A stretch of DNA of 36,739 bases from Acidobacteriota bacterium (GTDB lineage Bacteria > Acidobacteriota > Vicinamibacteria > Marinacidobacterales > Marinacidobacteraceae), in the NCBI GenBank assembly GCA_009840635.1, contig VXNL01000037.1, positions 1 to 36,739 on the forward strand. The letters run 5' to 3'. Positions within the stretch are counted from its first letter, which is position 1, and every line of letters begins with the position of its first letter. Below are positions 5,946 to 14,759 of this stretch, one piece after another. The position numbers were made by a program, and so were the translations under genes. The notes under the pieces are model-generated. The model saw only the letters and a program-made list of their open reading frames with translations. It was not told where the DNA came from and ran no database searches.

Positions 5946-7370
5946 ATGATCCCGGAACTCTGTCAGCTCAGCGGCCGCGCGCTCTCCGAGCGGATCCGCG
6001 GCCGGGAACTCTCGCCCGTCGAGGTCGTGGACGCCCACCTCGCCCATATCGAGGCCGTGGATCCGACCATCAACTCCTTCATCACGGTCACCGCCGATCA
6101 CGCCCGCGAGCGGGCGCGCGCGGCCGAGGCCGAGATCGCCGCGGGCGACTGGCGCGGACCCCTGCACGGAGTCCCGTACGCCCCGAAAGATATCCTCGCG
6201 ACCGCCGGCATCCTCACCACGAACGGCTCGAAAGCCACCGCCGATTGGGTCCCGGACGACGAGTCCACCATCACCGCGCGATTGAATGACGCGGGCGCCA
6301 TCCTGATCGGCAAGCTGAACCTCCTCGAGTTCGCGATGGGCAGCGGGGTGCACTCCGGATTCGGCCCGGCGCGCAATCCCTGGGCGACCGACTACACACC
6401 CTCCGGATCCTCCTCGGGTTCCGGCGCCGCCCTGGCCGCCCGCCTGGTTCCGCTCTCGATCGGCACCGACACCGGCGGTTCCATTCGGGGACCCGCGGCC
6501 GCTTGCGGAATCGTCGGCCTGAAGCAGACCTACGGCCGGATCAGCCGCTTCGGGGTCACCACGCTCAGTTGGACCCTCGACCACGCGGGGCCCATGACGC
6601 GCACCGCCTGGGACGCCGCGGCGATGCTCGGCGCGATCGCCGGCGCGGATCCCCGGGACCCGACGGCGGCGGACGTGGCGGTTCCGGACTATCTCGCGGG
6701 ACTCACGCCTGAGGTCTCCGGCCTCCGCATCGGCGTACCGGTCGCGGGGTTCTTCGAGGGCGCGACCGAGGAGATGCAGCAGGCGGTCCGCACCGCCATC
6801 TCGCTGCTCACGGCAGACGGAGCCGAGGTGGTGGAAGTCGAAGTGCCCCACGCTCACCTGGCCGGGGGCGCCGGGTGGATCGTTGCCATGGCGGAGGCGA
6901 CGACGTTCCACGAAAAACGCCTCGCTGAACAGCCCGGAGATCTCGATCCGCTGGTACGCGAACGGCTCGAGGTGGCGAAGTTCTACCCCGCCACCGACTA
7001 CATCAAGGCCCTTCGGCTGCGAACCATCCTGCAGCAGGAGATGGCGGAGGTCTTCCAGAGCTGCGACGTGATGATCGTTCCCAGTTCCCTCTCCCCCGCC
7101 GATCCGCTCCGGTCGGAGGCGGCGGCCCGGAGCGACGTCCGCGCCGGGACCGATCCCGACGAACTGGACAGCCGCCCCGGAAACACCTTCATCGGCAACA
7201 TGACCGGCTACCCGGGCCTCACGATGGGGTGCGGGTTCACGTCGGAGGCGCCGAAGCGGCCCCTGGCCCTCCAGATCTACGGGCCGCCGTTCTCCGAGGG
7301 CCGATTGCTCCAGGTTGCCCACGCCTACCAGGAGCGAACCGCCTGGCACGAGGAACTGCCGCCCATCTGA
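5946..7370 (+). CDS. Amidase-signature family hydrolase (AtzE/GatA-like)
   Basis: A 474-residue amidase-signature enzyme hydrolysing amide bonds by a Ser-cisSer-Lys triad. Visible residues are K81 (in APKDILATAG), cis-Ser S155 in the GSSSGSG stretch and nucleophile S179 in GTDTGGSIRGPA; the 24-residue spacing of the two serines matches the family. Length is typical of GatA/AtzE-type enzymes. No Asp/Glu-tRNA amidotransferase B subunit is present, so this is more likely a catabolic amidase than GatA. It starts at ATG 5946, 4 bp after the lipoprotein stop, with GGGGAG within the upstream gene's end. It has no signal peptide of its own, which suggests either a cytoplasmic enzyme or export piggy-backed on the Tat-lipoprotein partner. 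Substrate unknown. Confidence 0.92.
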   Translation: MIPELCQLSGRALSERIRGRELSPVEVVDAHLAHIEAVDPTINSFITVTADHARERARAAEAEIAAGDWRGPLHGVPYAPKDILATAGILTTNGSKATADWVPDDESTITARLNDAGAILIGKLNLLEFAMGSGVHSGFGPARNPWATDYTPSGSSSGSGAALAARLVPLSIGTDTGGSIRGPAAACGIVGLKQTYGRISRFGVTTLSWTLDHAGPMTRTAWDAAAMLGAIAGADPRDPTAADVAVPDYLAGLTPEVSGLRIGVPVAGFFEGATEEMQQAVRTAISLLTADGAEVVEVEVPHAHLAGGAGWIVAMAEATTFHEKRLAEQPGDLDPLVRERLEVAKFYPATDYIKALRLRTILQQEMAEVFQSCDVMIVPSSLSPADPLRSEAAARSDVRAGTDPDELDSRPGNTFIGNMTGYPGLTMGCGFTSEAPKRPLALQIYGPPFSEGRLLQVAHAYQERTAWHEELPPI

Positions 7371-7384
7371 CCGCCGGCGGAGAG

Positions 7385-7420
7385 TTGGAGCGCCGGTCTC
7401 CAGACCGGCACGCGCGGCGC
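7385..7420 (-). repeat. Dispersed palindromic repeat, copy A (inverted)
   Basis: 36 nt whose reverse complement matches 18081-18116 at 35 of 36 positions. The core is a perfect 8-bp stem (GCCGGTCT / AGACCGGC) with a 2-nt loop. It sits in the gap after the amidase gene. It may be a REP-like element; no transposase is nearby. Confidence 0.7.
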
Positions 7421-7478
7421 CCCCCCACCGGGAGAACCGGCGCGCCGCGCACGTCGCGACCCAACCCACCCTCACGGC

Positions 7479-7547
7479 CCGGACGGGTGACGCCCGGTTG
7501 GCGCGCGCCCGGACGGGTGACGCCCGGTTGGCGCGCGCCCGGACGGG
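7479..7547. repeat. 30-bp tandem repeat, 2.3 copies
   Basis: The unit starts CCGGACGGGTGACGCCCGG and is 30 bp long: copies at 7479-7508 and 7509-7538, and a 9-bp partial copy to 7547. The full copies are identical. Each contains TTGGCG, and the second (7528-7533) could serve as a -35 for the downstream promoter. Confidence 0.8.
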
Positions 7548-7552
7548 ATGGA

Positions 7553-7558
7553 TATGCT
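7553..7558 (+). promoter_or_regulatory. Candidate -10 box (TATGCT), leaderless start
   Basis: TATGCT lies 6 nt before the ATG at 7565. A TTGGCG at 7528-7533, inside the 30-bp repeat, is 19 bp upstream and could be the -35. No Shine-Dalgarno precedes the ATG, as expected for a leaderless message. Confidence 0.45.
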
Positions 7559-7564
7559 TGAAGC

Positions 7565-8167
7565 ATGCCTGAAGCCGAGACGCCGGACCTTCCGGCCGGC
7601 CGGTTTGGTCTCCTCTTGTTACTGATCTCCGGCAGCCTCCTGGCCGTCGGGTCGCCCGCGATGGCGCAGCGCGGCCAGCCGCCGGAGAACGAGCGGTTCC
7701 GGAATCCCTACGCCTGGCCCGGGCTTTCCGAACTCGTCGAGAACTCGGACACGATCGTCGCCGGCGAGGTGCTCGACATGCGGTCCGCCTGGACGGCCGA
7801 CCGGCACGAGATCTTCACCACCGTGACCCTTCGCACCGAGCGGCGCTTCAAGGGCGCCGGCCGCGACCTGGTCCGCTTCCGGGTGCCCGGCGGCACCGTG
7901 GGGGACACCCGGATGACGGCGACGCATTCGGCGCAGTTCATGGTGGGAGAAAGAGCGCTCGTGTTCCTTACCGGGGAGAGCGGGCGGCTTCCCCGCGTGA
8001 CGTCCGGCGAGGCGGGGAAGCGGCACCTCCGCACCGGCGAGGACGGTAGCGACCGCATCCTTCCGGGATTCGCGCTGGTGGAATCGGACTCGGGACGCAT
8101 GGGATTCGACACGCTCGACGACCTGGCCGCCGCCCTCTCCGGCCCACTGGCCGCACTGTCCCGTTAG
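7565..8167 (+). CDS. Secreted protein of unknown function
   Basis: A 200-residue protein with an N-terminal signal (LLLLLISGSLLAVGSPAMA, cleavage near AMA-QR at about residue 34-35). The mature part (about 48-132) contains a predicted beta domain: LVENSDTIVAGEVLDMRS, then a strand ending TVTLRTERRFKG, VRFRVPGGTVGD and FMVGERALVFL. This order recurs in uncharacterised secreted bacterial proteins and suggests an OB-like barrel. No catalytic motif was recognised. It precedes the TAXI transporter genes by 24 bp and may be cotranscribed, although the TAXI gene also has its own possible promoter. Not a known transporter component. Confidence 0.75.
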   Translation: MPEAETPDLPAGRFGLLLLLISGSLLAVGSPAMAQRGQPPENERFRNPYAWPGLSELVENSDTIVAGEVLDMRSAWTADRHEIFTTVTLRTERRFKGAGRDLVRFRVPGGTVGDTRMTATHSAQFMVGERALVFLTGESGRLPRVTSGEAGKRHLRTGEDGSDRILPGFALVESDSGRMGFDTLDDLAAALSGPLAALSR

Positions 8168-8176
8168 TTCGGGCGC

Positions 8177-8182
8177 GATAAT
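8177..8182 (+). promoter_or_regulatory. Candidate -10 box (GATAAT) before the TAXI gene
   Basis: GATAAT ends 9 nt before the ATG at 8192, again giving a nearly leaderless transcript. No Shine-Dalgarno is visible before that ATG. Confidence 0.3.
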
Positions 8183-8191
8183 CGCCGCCTG

Positions 8192-9175
8192 ATGTTCTCT
8201 CGACGCCGCCACGCCGCTGTCTCTCGCGCTCTCCTGGGCCTGTCCATTCCGCTGCTCGCCGCCGGTGGGTGCGGCGGAGGCGGCGACGGCGCCCCTCCCG
8301 CGTTTCTCAGCCTGGGGACCGCACCTCCCGGCGGAGCATTCTTCGTGGTCGGCGGAGCCCTGGCTGAAGTGCTCGGGGAGGCGGGCCTCCGCGTGACTCC
8401 CGAAGCGACCAAGGGGTCTGGAGAGAACATCCGCCGGTTGGCCTCCGGTGAGCTCGATTTCGCAGTCTCCAATTCCGCCGTGACCTACTTCGCGGCACGG
8501 GGCGAGGATGGGTGGGGTCGGGCGTATCCGGTGCAGGCCGTCATGACCCTGGCGCCCAACGTCGCGACGTTCGTATCTCCCCGCCGGCACGAAGTGAACC
8601 GGATTCAGGATCTCGCCGGGAGACGGGTCGTCGTCGGGGTGGCCGGCGCCGGCTTCGAGCACTTCATCCGGCCGATCGTGGAGGCGCACGGGGTTACCTA
8701 CGAGGACTTCATCCCGCTCTACAACACCCAGGCGGGCGCCGTGGACATGCTGAGCGACGACTCGGCGGCGGCCGCCTTCCTCGGAGGCGCGGTTCCCACC
8801 GCTTCCATCGTCCAGGCGACCGCCGGAATGGATACCCTGCTCGTTCCGTTGGACTTGGAGATTCGCAGCCGGCTGCCCGAGCAGTATCCGTTCTACCGGG
8901 AGGCGGTCATTCCCGCGGGGACCTACCGTGGCCAGGACGAGGACTACCTCGGGCTCGACGTCGGCTCGATGCACCTCATCACGCGGGCGGACGCCGATGA
9001 GGAGACCGTCTACCAGGCGACCCGAGCGCTCTGGGAACGGCGTGAGTCCGTGGTCGAGAAGCACCCGGCCGGGCGGGCGATCAACGAGAACAACGCCTCC
9101 CGCAACACCGGCGTCACCTTCCATCCCGGCGCCGTGCGTTTCTACCGGGAAGCCGGAATGTGGCCGGATCCCTGA
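8192..9175 (+). CDS. TAXI-family TRAP transporter solute-binding lipoprotein
   Basis: A 327-residue extracytoplasmic binding protein of the TAXI type, which delivers a substrate to a fused TRAP permease. Visible family features: FLSLGTAPPGGAFFVVGGALAE near the N-terminus, EATKGSGENIRRLASGELDFAVSNS, LAGRRVVVGVAGAGFE, and the C-terminal NNASRNTGVTFHPGAVRFYREAGMW. The signal ends in LLAAGGC with C27 as a probable lipidation site (the -3 residue is Ala, slightly off consensus), followed by a glycine-rich linker. The permease gene follows 24 bp downstream. TAXI ligands are poorly known (glutamate and other carboxylates in some cases); none can be read from this sequence. Confidence 0.93.
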   Translation: MFSRRRHAAVSRALLGLSIPLLAAGGCGGGGDGAPPAFLSLGTAPPGGAFFVVGGALAEVLGEAGLRVTPEATKGSGENIRRLASGELDFAVSNSAVTYFAARGEDGWGRAYPVQAVMTLAPNVATFVSPRRHEVNRIQDLAGRRVVVGVAGAGFEHFIRPIVEAHGVTYEDFIPLYNTQAGAVDMLSDDSAAAAFLGGAVPTASIVQATAGMDTLLVPLDLEIRSRLPEQYPFYREAVIPAGTYRGQDEDYLGLDVGSMHLITRADADEETVYQATRALWERRESVVEKHPAGRAINENNASRNTGVTFHPGAVRFYREAGMWPDP

Positions 9176-9199
9176 CCGACCTCCGGACGCGCCGCCGCG

Positions 9200-11125
9200 G
9201 TGAGTGAACCGGTCCCGCGGAAGCCCTCCGGCGTTCGCGGCGCTGTCGTCGCGATTCTCACGCTCCTCCTGACGGCCTTCGTTCTGATCGAGGTCAATCG
9301 GCCGGCACTGACCCCTCAGGCCCAATTGGCCGCCTTCGCGCTTTGCGGCCTGCCGCTCTGCTTCCTGATCCGGATGAAACCCGGCGATCCCTGGTGGCGG
9401 CGCGGGATCGACCTTCTGGGTCTCCTGTCCGCGGTGGCGAGTTGCGCCTACGTCCTCTACTGGAGCGGATTCGGCCCTACAACACTCGGTGACCGCGCCG
9501 GCGGCGAGACGGGTCTCGATATCACGCTCGGACTCCTCGGTCTGTTCGGCGTGCTCGCCGCGACCGCGCGGGTGATCGGGCCCGCCTTGCCGATCCTGGC
9601 TGGCCTCTTCCTCCTGTACGCCGCCGTCGGCCCGCACCTTCCGGAACTCCTCTTCCCCCACCGCGGCTATTCCCTGGCCCGCATCGCCTCCCAGGGCTTC
9701 CTGCAGAGCCAGGGAGTCTTCGGGATCGCGATGAAGGTCATGTTCGCCTACGTGTTCCTGTTCGTGGTCTTCGGGGCGATGCTGCAGGCGACCGGGGCCA
9801 TCCGGTTCATCACCACCTCGGCGCGCCGCCTCTTCCTCGGCACGGTGGGAGGGGCGGCAAAGGTCTCCGTGGTTGCGAACGCCATGATGGGGTCGCTTTC
9901 CGGAAGCGCCGTCGCCGACGCGGCGACTACCGGCACGGTGACCATTCCCCTGATGCGGAGCACCGGTTTCACCGCGCGTGCGGCGGCCGGGATCACCGCG
10001 GCGGCCAGTTCCGGGGCGGCCCTCGTTCCGCCGGTGATGGGGGCTGCCGCCTACATGATGCTCGAGCTGGTGGATCCACCGGTGAGCTATCTCCAGGTGG
10101 TGCAGGCGGCGATCCTCCCCGCCCTTCTCTACTACGTGGCCCTCATCGCCATGGTCCACCTTCACGCCCGGCGCCACCTGGCGGCCACGGCCGAAAGCGA
10201 ACTCGAAGAGCCGGCGGAGAAGGTCCCCGTTCAGGCGGGGGTCGTGTTCGGGGTCGGCCTCGTTTCGCTGGTCGTGGCGCTCATCGCGGGACGGACCGTG
10301 TTCCGGGCCGTCAGCGTCGCCCTGTTGATCGTGGTCCTGGCCTCCCTCTGGCATCGCAGCACCCGTCCCGATCTTCGGAAGCTGCTGGATGCGCTGAGCC
10401 GTATCGCCCAGGGGGCCGCTCCCCTGGTCGCGGCCGCCGGGGCCGTTGGAATCATCCTGGGGATGGTCACTCTCACGGGTCTCGGCACCCGTTTTCCCGC
10501 GGCCGTCCTGTCCGTCGCCGGCGAAGGACTCCTCCCGGCCCTCCTTCTCATCATGGTGGGCTCGGTCGTCCTGGGGATGGGACTCCCGTCCGCCGTCTGC
10601 TACCTCCTGATGGCGATCCTCATCGGGCCGGTCATCGGCCAGCTCGGGGTGCCCCCGCTCTCGGTCCACTTCTTCATCTTCTACTTCGGCATGATGTCCA
10701 TGGTGACGCCGCCGGTAGCGCTCGCCGCCTACACCACCGCCGGAATCGCGAACACTCCCATCATCCCCGCGGCGCTCACCGCGTTCCGCTACGCCCTCGC
10801 GGGGTTCGCGCTCCCCTACTTCTTCGTGTTCCGGCCGGAACTGCTGTTGATTCTGGACACCGGCCGCGGCGTCCCCGGGGCGATCGTCGCCGTCCTCCTG
10901 GGCAGCGCGGTCGTCCTGCTCCTCTCCGCGGGGATCGTGGGTTGGCTGTTCGGCCCGCTCACCGCGCCCGCTCGGGCCGCCGCCCTCACCGCGGCTGGGC
11001 TCCTGTTATGGCCGCCGCCGGCCGACGGGCTGTTCGCTCTGCCCAATTTCCTGGGAATTGCGGCGCTGGCGGCGCTTCTCTTCTTCGCGTACCTGAGGAC
11101 GCGTCATAGCCCGGCGGCGGCCTGA
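9200..11125 (+). CDS. TRAP transporter permease, fused 4TM/12TM (DctQM-like)
   Basis: A 641-residue polytopic membrane protein in which the small and large TRAP permease subunits are fused, as is usual for TAXI systems. The N-terminal part (about 15-140) carries four hydrophobic segments. The large part holds the DctM-like signature SGSAVADAATTGTVTIPLMR followed by GFTARAAAGITAAASSGAALVPP, and later GMGLPSAVCYLLMA and FGMMSMVTPPVALAAY. It would use an ion gradient (Na+ or H+) to import the substrate caught by the upstream lipoprotein. It starts at GTG 9200 with no strong Shine-Dalgarno, 24 bp after the TAXI stop. The end is convergent with the first propeller gene, 22 bp away. Confidence 0.94.
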   Translation: MSEPVPRKPSGVRGAVVAILTLLLTAFVLIEVNRPALTPQAQLAAFALCGLPLCFLIRMKPGDPWWRRGIDLLGLLSAVASCAYVLYWSGFGPTTLGDRAGGETGLDITLGLLGLFGVLAATARVIGPALPILAGLFLLYAAVGPHLPELLFPHRGYSLARIASQGFLQSQGVFGIAMKVMFAYVFLFVVFGAMLQATGAIRFITTSARRLFLGTVGGAAKVSVVANAMMGSLSGSAVADAATTGTVTIPLMRSTGFTARAAAGITAAASSGAALVPPVMGAAAYMMLELVDPPVSYLQVVQAAILPALLYYVALIAMVHLHARRHLAATAESELEEPAEKVPVQAGVVFGVGLVSLVVALIAGRTVFRAVSVALLIVVLASLWHRSTRPDLRKLLDALSRIAQGAAPLVAAAGAVGIILGMVTLTGLGTRFPAAVLSVAGEGLLPALLLIMVGSVVLGMGLPSAVCYLLMAILIGPVIGQLGVPPLSVHFFIFYFGMMSMVTPPVALAAYTTAGIANTPIIPAALTAFRYALAGFALPYFFVFRPELLLILDTGRGVPGAIVAVLLGSAVVLLLSAGIVGWLFGPLTAPARAAALTAAGLLLWPPPADGLFALPNFLGIAALAALLFFAYLRTRHSPAAA

Positions 11126-11147
11126 TCCGGGCGGCGCGAACGCCGGT

Positions 11148-12506
11148 TCAGCCGCCGATGCAGTAGAGCGCTTCGGCGGTCCTCAGGTAGATCCGGCCCC
11201 CGGACATCGCCATGGAACTCAGGGTGTAGGCGCCCATGTCGTTGGTGGCGAGGATCTCGAGCGAGTCCTGGCCCAGCCCCACCACCGTGGCGACCCCGTC
11301 CTCGTTGATGATGTAGATGCGCCCTTCGGCCAGCACCGGTGAGGCGCTGTAGGTGCCGGACGGCAGGCGGGTCGGACCCAGTAGGACCTCTCCGGTCTTG
11401 GCGTCCAGCGCGTACATCACCCCGTTGTCGGTGACCACGTAGAAGCGCTCGCCGTCGGTGACCGGGCTCGGGACGTCCGGGCCCCGGTCGAACGACCAGA
11501 TGCGGTGGGAGTCGGTGATGTCCCCTTCCCCGCCGGTACGCAGCGCCAGCAGCGGCTTCACCCGGGTCGGGGCGTAGATGATGCCGTCCTTCACCACCGG
11601 TGACGCCACGATCCGGTAGGCGCCGTTGTTCTCCGGGTTGAGGCCGTCGGAGCGCCAGCGCTCCCGGCCGGTGTCGAGGTCGTGGCCGGTGACGACGTCG
11701 CCCCCGGTGATCACGAGCTCGAAGCGCCCGTCCACGTCGTGCACGAAGGGAGTCGTGTAGGAATCGGGAGACTCCCGAATTGCATCGGTCGGCCGCTCCA
11801 CGTGCCACTCGGTCTCTCCGGTCGCCTTGTCGATGCGCAGGAGGTAGGACGGGTCATCGGTCTTCATCCCGTGCAGCACCTGCACGTAGATCGCGTCCTC
11901 GAACAGGAGCGGGCTGCTCGCGTAGCCCCAGTTCAGGCCGAAATCGCCGTAGTCCGCCGGGATGTCGCGCGACCAGAGCTCCGTTCCCTCGAAGTCGAAC
12001 GCCTTCAGGATTCCGGTCCCCGTGAGCACGAAGACGTGGGTGCCGTCGGTGACCGGCGAGGGGGAGGACATGTTCTGCTTGCGGCCGCGCGTGTCCCGGT
12101 CACTCAGATGCCGCTTCCAGCGCGGCGTCCCGTCGGTCTTGTCGAGCGCCCAGAGTTCGATGTGCCCGGAATAGGCGACGTTGCCGCGTCCCTCGACGGC
12201 GCCGCGTCGGCGGCGGTAACCCTCGGAGGGGTTGGCGGGCACCCCGGCGGCGTCCTCCGGAATGGAGACGTTGAGGAAGATCGTGTCCCCCGAGATGATG
12301 GGCGTCGCGCCGCTCCAGGCGGGCATCGACAGCTTCCACACGATCCCGTTCTCGGTGTCCCATTCCACAGGCAGGCCGGTTTCGCCGCTGACTCCGTCGT
12401 GTGTCGGCCCCCGCCAGTGGGGCCAGTCCTCGGCGAAGAGGACTCCGGCGGTCAGAAGGCCGGGAATCAGCGGGACGAGCAGAGAGCGGGGAGAGATTCG
12501 GAGCAC
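11148..12506 (-). CDS. Secreted PQQ-like beta-propeller protein 1
   Basis: A 452-residue exported protein with a predicted eight-blade PQQ-like (quinoprotein/BamB-type) propeller. It starts after the signal with DWPHWRGPTHDGV and ends IYLRTAEALYCIGG, the same opening and closing strands as the other propellers here. Repeated blade motifs such as A-L-D-x-x-T-G and A-S-P-V/L are visible. The only mature Cys is near the C-terminus, so the vicinal disulfide of PQQ dehydrogenases is absent and catalysis is unlikely. The start is GTG 12506 with GGAGGT 6 nt upstream. ATG 12533 lies inside a TACAAT box and was rejected. Role unknown; scaffold or ligand binding is the usual guess. Confidence 0.87.
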   Translation of the reverse strand: MLRISPRSLLVPLIPGLLTAGVLFAEDWPHWRGPTHDGVSGETGLPVEWDTENGIVWKLSMPAWSGATPIISGDTIFLNVSIPEDAAGVPANPSEGYRRRRGAVEGRGNVAYSGHIELWALDKTDGTPRWKRHLSDRDTRGRKQNMSSPSPVTDGTHVFVLTGTGILKAFDFEGTELWSRDIPADYGDFGLNWGYASSPLLFEDAIYVQVLHGMKTDDPSYLLRIDKATGETEWHVERPTDAIRESPDSYTTPFVHDVDGRFELVITGGDVVTGHDLDTGRERWRSDGLNPENNGAYRIVASPVVKDGIIYAPTRVKPLLALRTGGEGDITDSHRIWSFDRGPDVPSPVTDGERFYVVTDNGVMYALDAKTGEVLLGPTRLPSGTYSASPVLAEGRIYIINEDGVATVVGLGQDSLEILATNDMGAYTLSSMAMSGGRIYLRTAEALYCIGG

Positions 12507-12531
12507 GAGGCAACCTCCGGGAGTGCCGCCC

Positions 12532-12537
12532 ATTGTA
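12532..12537 (-). promoter_or_regulatory. Candidate -10 box (TACAAT) for propeller gene 1
   Basis: TACAAT in the minus-strand sense lies 25 nt before GTG 12506, with GGAGGT between them. The -35 is not clear. Its presence argues against the upstream ATG at 12533 as the start. Confidence 0.35.
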
Positions 12538-12563
12538 GAGGGGCGGGCGGGCTTGCGTCCCGG

Positions 12564-14759
12564 CTACCGCGTGATCCCGAAGAGCCGGTCGATCGCCCGG
12601 ATGACGAGCACCCCGCCGCTCGCCGCCGGCGACGCCATCACGATCCGGTCCACGGTGTTCTTCGCGAGCAGCTCGTATTCGCGTCCCGCCCGCACGACGA
12701 AGGTGTCGCCTTCCTCGGTCGTGAAGTAGAGCCGGCCATCGGCGGCGAACGGCGAGGCCGCATACGAGCCCCCGATGCCCCCGATCCGGGCGCGGTAGAG
12801 ACGCTCTCCGGTCTCGCCGTCGTAGGCGGAGAGGCGGCCATTGTTCGCGTTCAGGTAGAGGACGCCGCGGTAGAAGATCGGCGAGGGGATGTACACCCCG
12901 CCGCGATCCTTGCTCCAGGCGATCGCTTCGCTCGAGTCCTCGCCGGGGGCAAGGCTGAGGTCTCCCTCCATGCCCGGACGGATCGCATAGATCGGCCGGA
13001 TCGGTGGATAGCCGGCCTGCACGAACAGCAGACCGTCACCGAGCAGCGGCACGCTGATGGGGATCTCCGAGTTGGGGCCGAGACGCCAGCGTTCGGCGCC
13101 GGTGGAGGCGTCGTAACCCCGGATCACGGTGCCGTTCACGACCACCTCGGCGTCTCCCCCCACGTCATGCACGAACGGCGTGGAAAAGGTGGAGACCTCG
13201 TCGCGGGGAGTCCGCCACAGGGGTTCTCCGTCTTCGAGGCCGAAGGCGCCGAGAAAGGCGTCGCCGTGGACGTCCGCCAGAACGATGACGGCGCCGCCGT
13301 GAATCACCGGCGAGGACGCATGGCCCCACTGGTAGTCGGGGTCGTAGAACCAGCCGCTGTTCAGAACACCGACGTCACGCTCCCAGAGGAGGTTGCCGTC
13401 GAGGTCGTGGCAGAGCAGCACGCCCATGCTTCCGAGGAGGGTGACGATCCGTTCGCCGTCGGTCACCGGGGTGGCGTTGGCCTGGCTCGACTTGGTGTGC
13501 CGGCGCGTCATCGGCACCCCGCGGCGAAGTGCGGTCGTCCAAACGGGCGCGCCGCTGGTCAACTCGTAGGCGCGGAGCTCCCAGCGGTGTTCGCTGTCAT
13601 TCTGGACCGGTGCGACATCGCCGTAGAGGCCGATCCGGAACTCCGAGTCCTCGGTGAGGCTTGCGGCGATCACGACGTATACGCGGTCCTCCCAGACGAT
13701 CGGGCTCGACACCCCGAGACCCGGGAGCGGGGCTTCCCAGGCGATTCCCTCGCCGTCGGCGGCGTTCCAGCGGAGAGGCACCCCCTGCTCATCCGCGATC
13801 CCCGACCCGCGGGGACCCCGGAACTGCGGCCAGGGGTGCGCCCGGATGGGCGCCAGGTCTCCGGGTGCGGAAGCCGCTTCCGACGCCGCCGGCGCCTCCG
13901 CCACCTCCCGCACCGCGGCCCGGCTCTCGGCCTCACCCTCGGGCCCGTAGGCCACCGTCTCACCGCCGGTTTCCACGATCAGCCGCTCGACCATCCCGCC
14001 CCGGCCCGGGAAGCCGTAACGGGCTCCGTTCTCCGCGACGAAGGACCGCGGACCGCCGCGCGGCATGAGCGCGACCGGGGGACCGGTGAAGCGCTCGTTC
14101 CCCGAACCGGACTCACGTTCGAAGTTGCGGGCCTGAAGCCCACCGTCCTCCGAGACGACGCGCACCCCCCGCTCGGCGGTCTCGTTCCAGTAACTCCCGG
14201 CGAGTTGCTGCCGGGCCTCCTCGGTGAGTTCGGGCGCCGCCACCGCCCGCGCGGTCCGCTCCCGAAGAAGGGCCGCGATGTCTTCCGAGTCCGCGGCCTC
14301 CCGCGCGGCCGCGAGCGCGTCTTCGTCGAAGTTTCCGTTCGCGAGGACGGCGCGCAGCAACTCCTCGTCACCCTGCCGCGACGCCCGCACCAGCAACCCG
14401 CCGGCGCCCGGCGCCCCGCGGGCGAGCAGGAAGAAGACGACCTCCCGGTGTCCCGAACCCGCGGCTCGGCTCAGGGCCGTCATCTGGTAGAAGCGGTCCT
14501 CGATGCCGAGGGCGGCCCCGGCGTCGGCCAGGCGCCGGACGACGTCCAGATGTCCCCGGTCGGCGGCGAAAAAGAGTGCGGTAGCGCCGTAGCGGTTGGG
14601 CGCGTCCACGGGCACGCCAGCGGCCAGGAGCTCTTCGATGCGGTCCACATCCCCTTCCCGGGCGGCGCCGCGGAGGGCCTCGCCCAGGTCCTCCTGGGCG
14701 CTGGAGAAGGATGCGGAGAGCAGCAGCAACGCTGCCAGCAGCACTCTTTGGGACTTCAC
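12564..14759 (-). CDS. Secreted ankyrin-repeat / PQQ-like propeller fusion protein 2
   Basis: A 731-residue exported protein with three parts. Residues 1-22 are a signal peptide (LLLLSASFSSAQ). Residues about 25-170 form ankyrin-like repeats, with motifs such as GATALFFAADRGHLDVVRRL and GHREVVFFLLARGAP. Residues about 180-275 resemble a small lipocalin-like DUF3471-type module (LAGSYWNETAERGVRVV ... FPGRGGMVERLIVE). After a linker rich in Ala and Glu, residues about 309-731 make a PQQ-like propeller opening with PWPQFRGPRGSGI and closing with VIRAIDRLFGITR. Ankyrin repeats on an exported propeller are unusual and suggest protein-protein binding in the periplasm or at the surface. It ends 58 bp upstream of propeller 1 on the same strand. 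Function unknown. Confidence 0.87.
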   Translation of the reverse strand: MKSQRVLLAALLLLSASFSSAQEDLGEALRGAAREGDVDRIEELLAAGVPVDAPNRYGATALFFAADRGHLDVVRRLADAGAALGIEDRFYQMTALSRAAGSGHREVVFFLLARGAPGAGGLLVRASRQGDEELLRAVLANGNFDEDALAAAREAADSEDIAALLRERTARAVAAPELTEEARQQLAGSYWNETAERGVRVVSEDGGLQARNFERESGSGNERFTGPPVALMPRGGPRSFVAENGARYGFPGRGGMVERLIVETGGETVAYGPEGEAESRAAVREVAEAPAASEAASAPGDLAPIRAHPWPQFRGPRGSGIADEQGVPLRWNAADGEGIAWEAPLPGLGVSSPIVWEDRVYVVIAASLTEDSEFRIGLYGDVAPVQNDSEHRWELRAYELTSGAPVWTTALRRGVPMTRRHTKSSQANATPVTDGERIVTLLGSMGVLLCHDLDGNLLWERDVGVLNSGWFYDPDYQWGHASSPVIHGGAVIVLADVHGDAFLGAFGLEDGEPLWRTPRDEVSTFSTPFVHDVGGDAEVVVNGTVIRGYDASTGAERWRLGPNSEIPISVPLLGDGLLFVQAGYPPIRPIYAIRPGMEGDLSLAPGEDSSEAIAWSKDRGGVYIPSPIFYRGVLYLNANNGRLSAYDGETGERLYRARIGGIGGSYAASPFAADGRLYFTTEEGDTFVVRAGREYELLAKNTVDRIVMASPAASGGVLVIRAIDRLFGITR

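Noticed and set aside
7619..10669. 1016-codon open frame on the minus strand
   Set aside because: Antisense shadow of the TAXI/TRAP genes; composition is dominated by R, G, E, H, D and P with no domain pattern, typical of GC-rich reverse frames.
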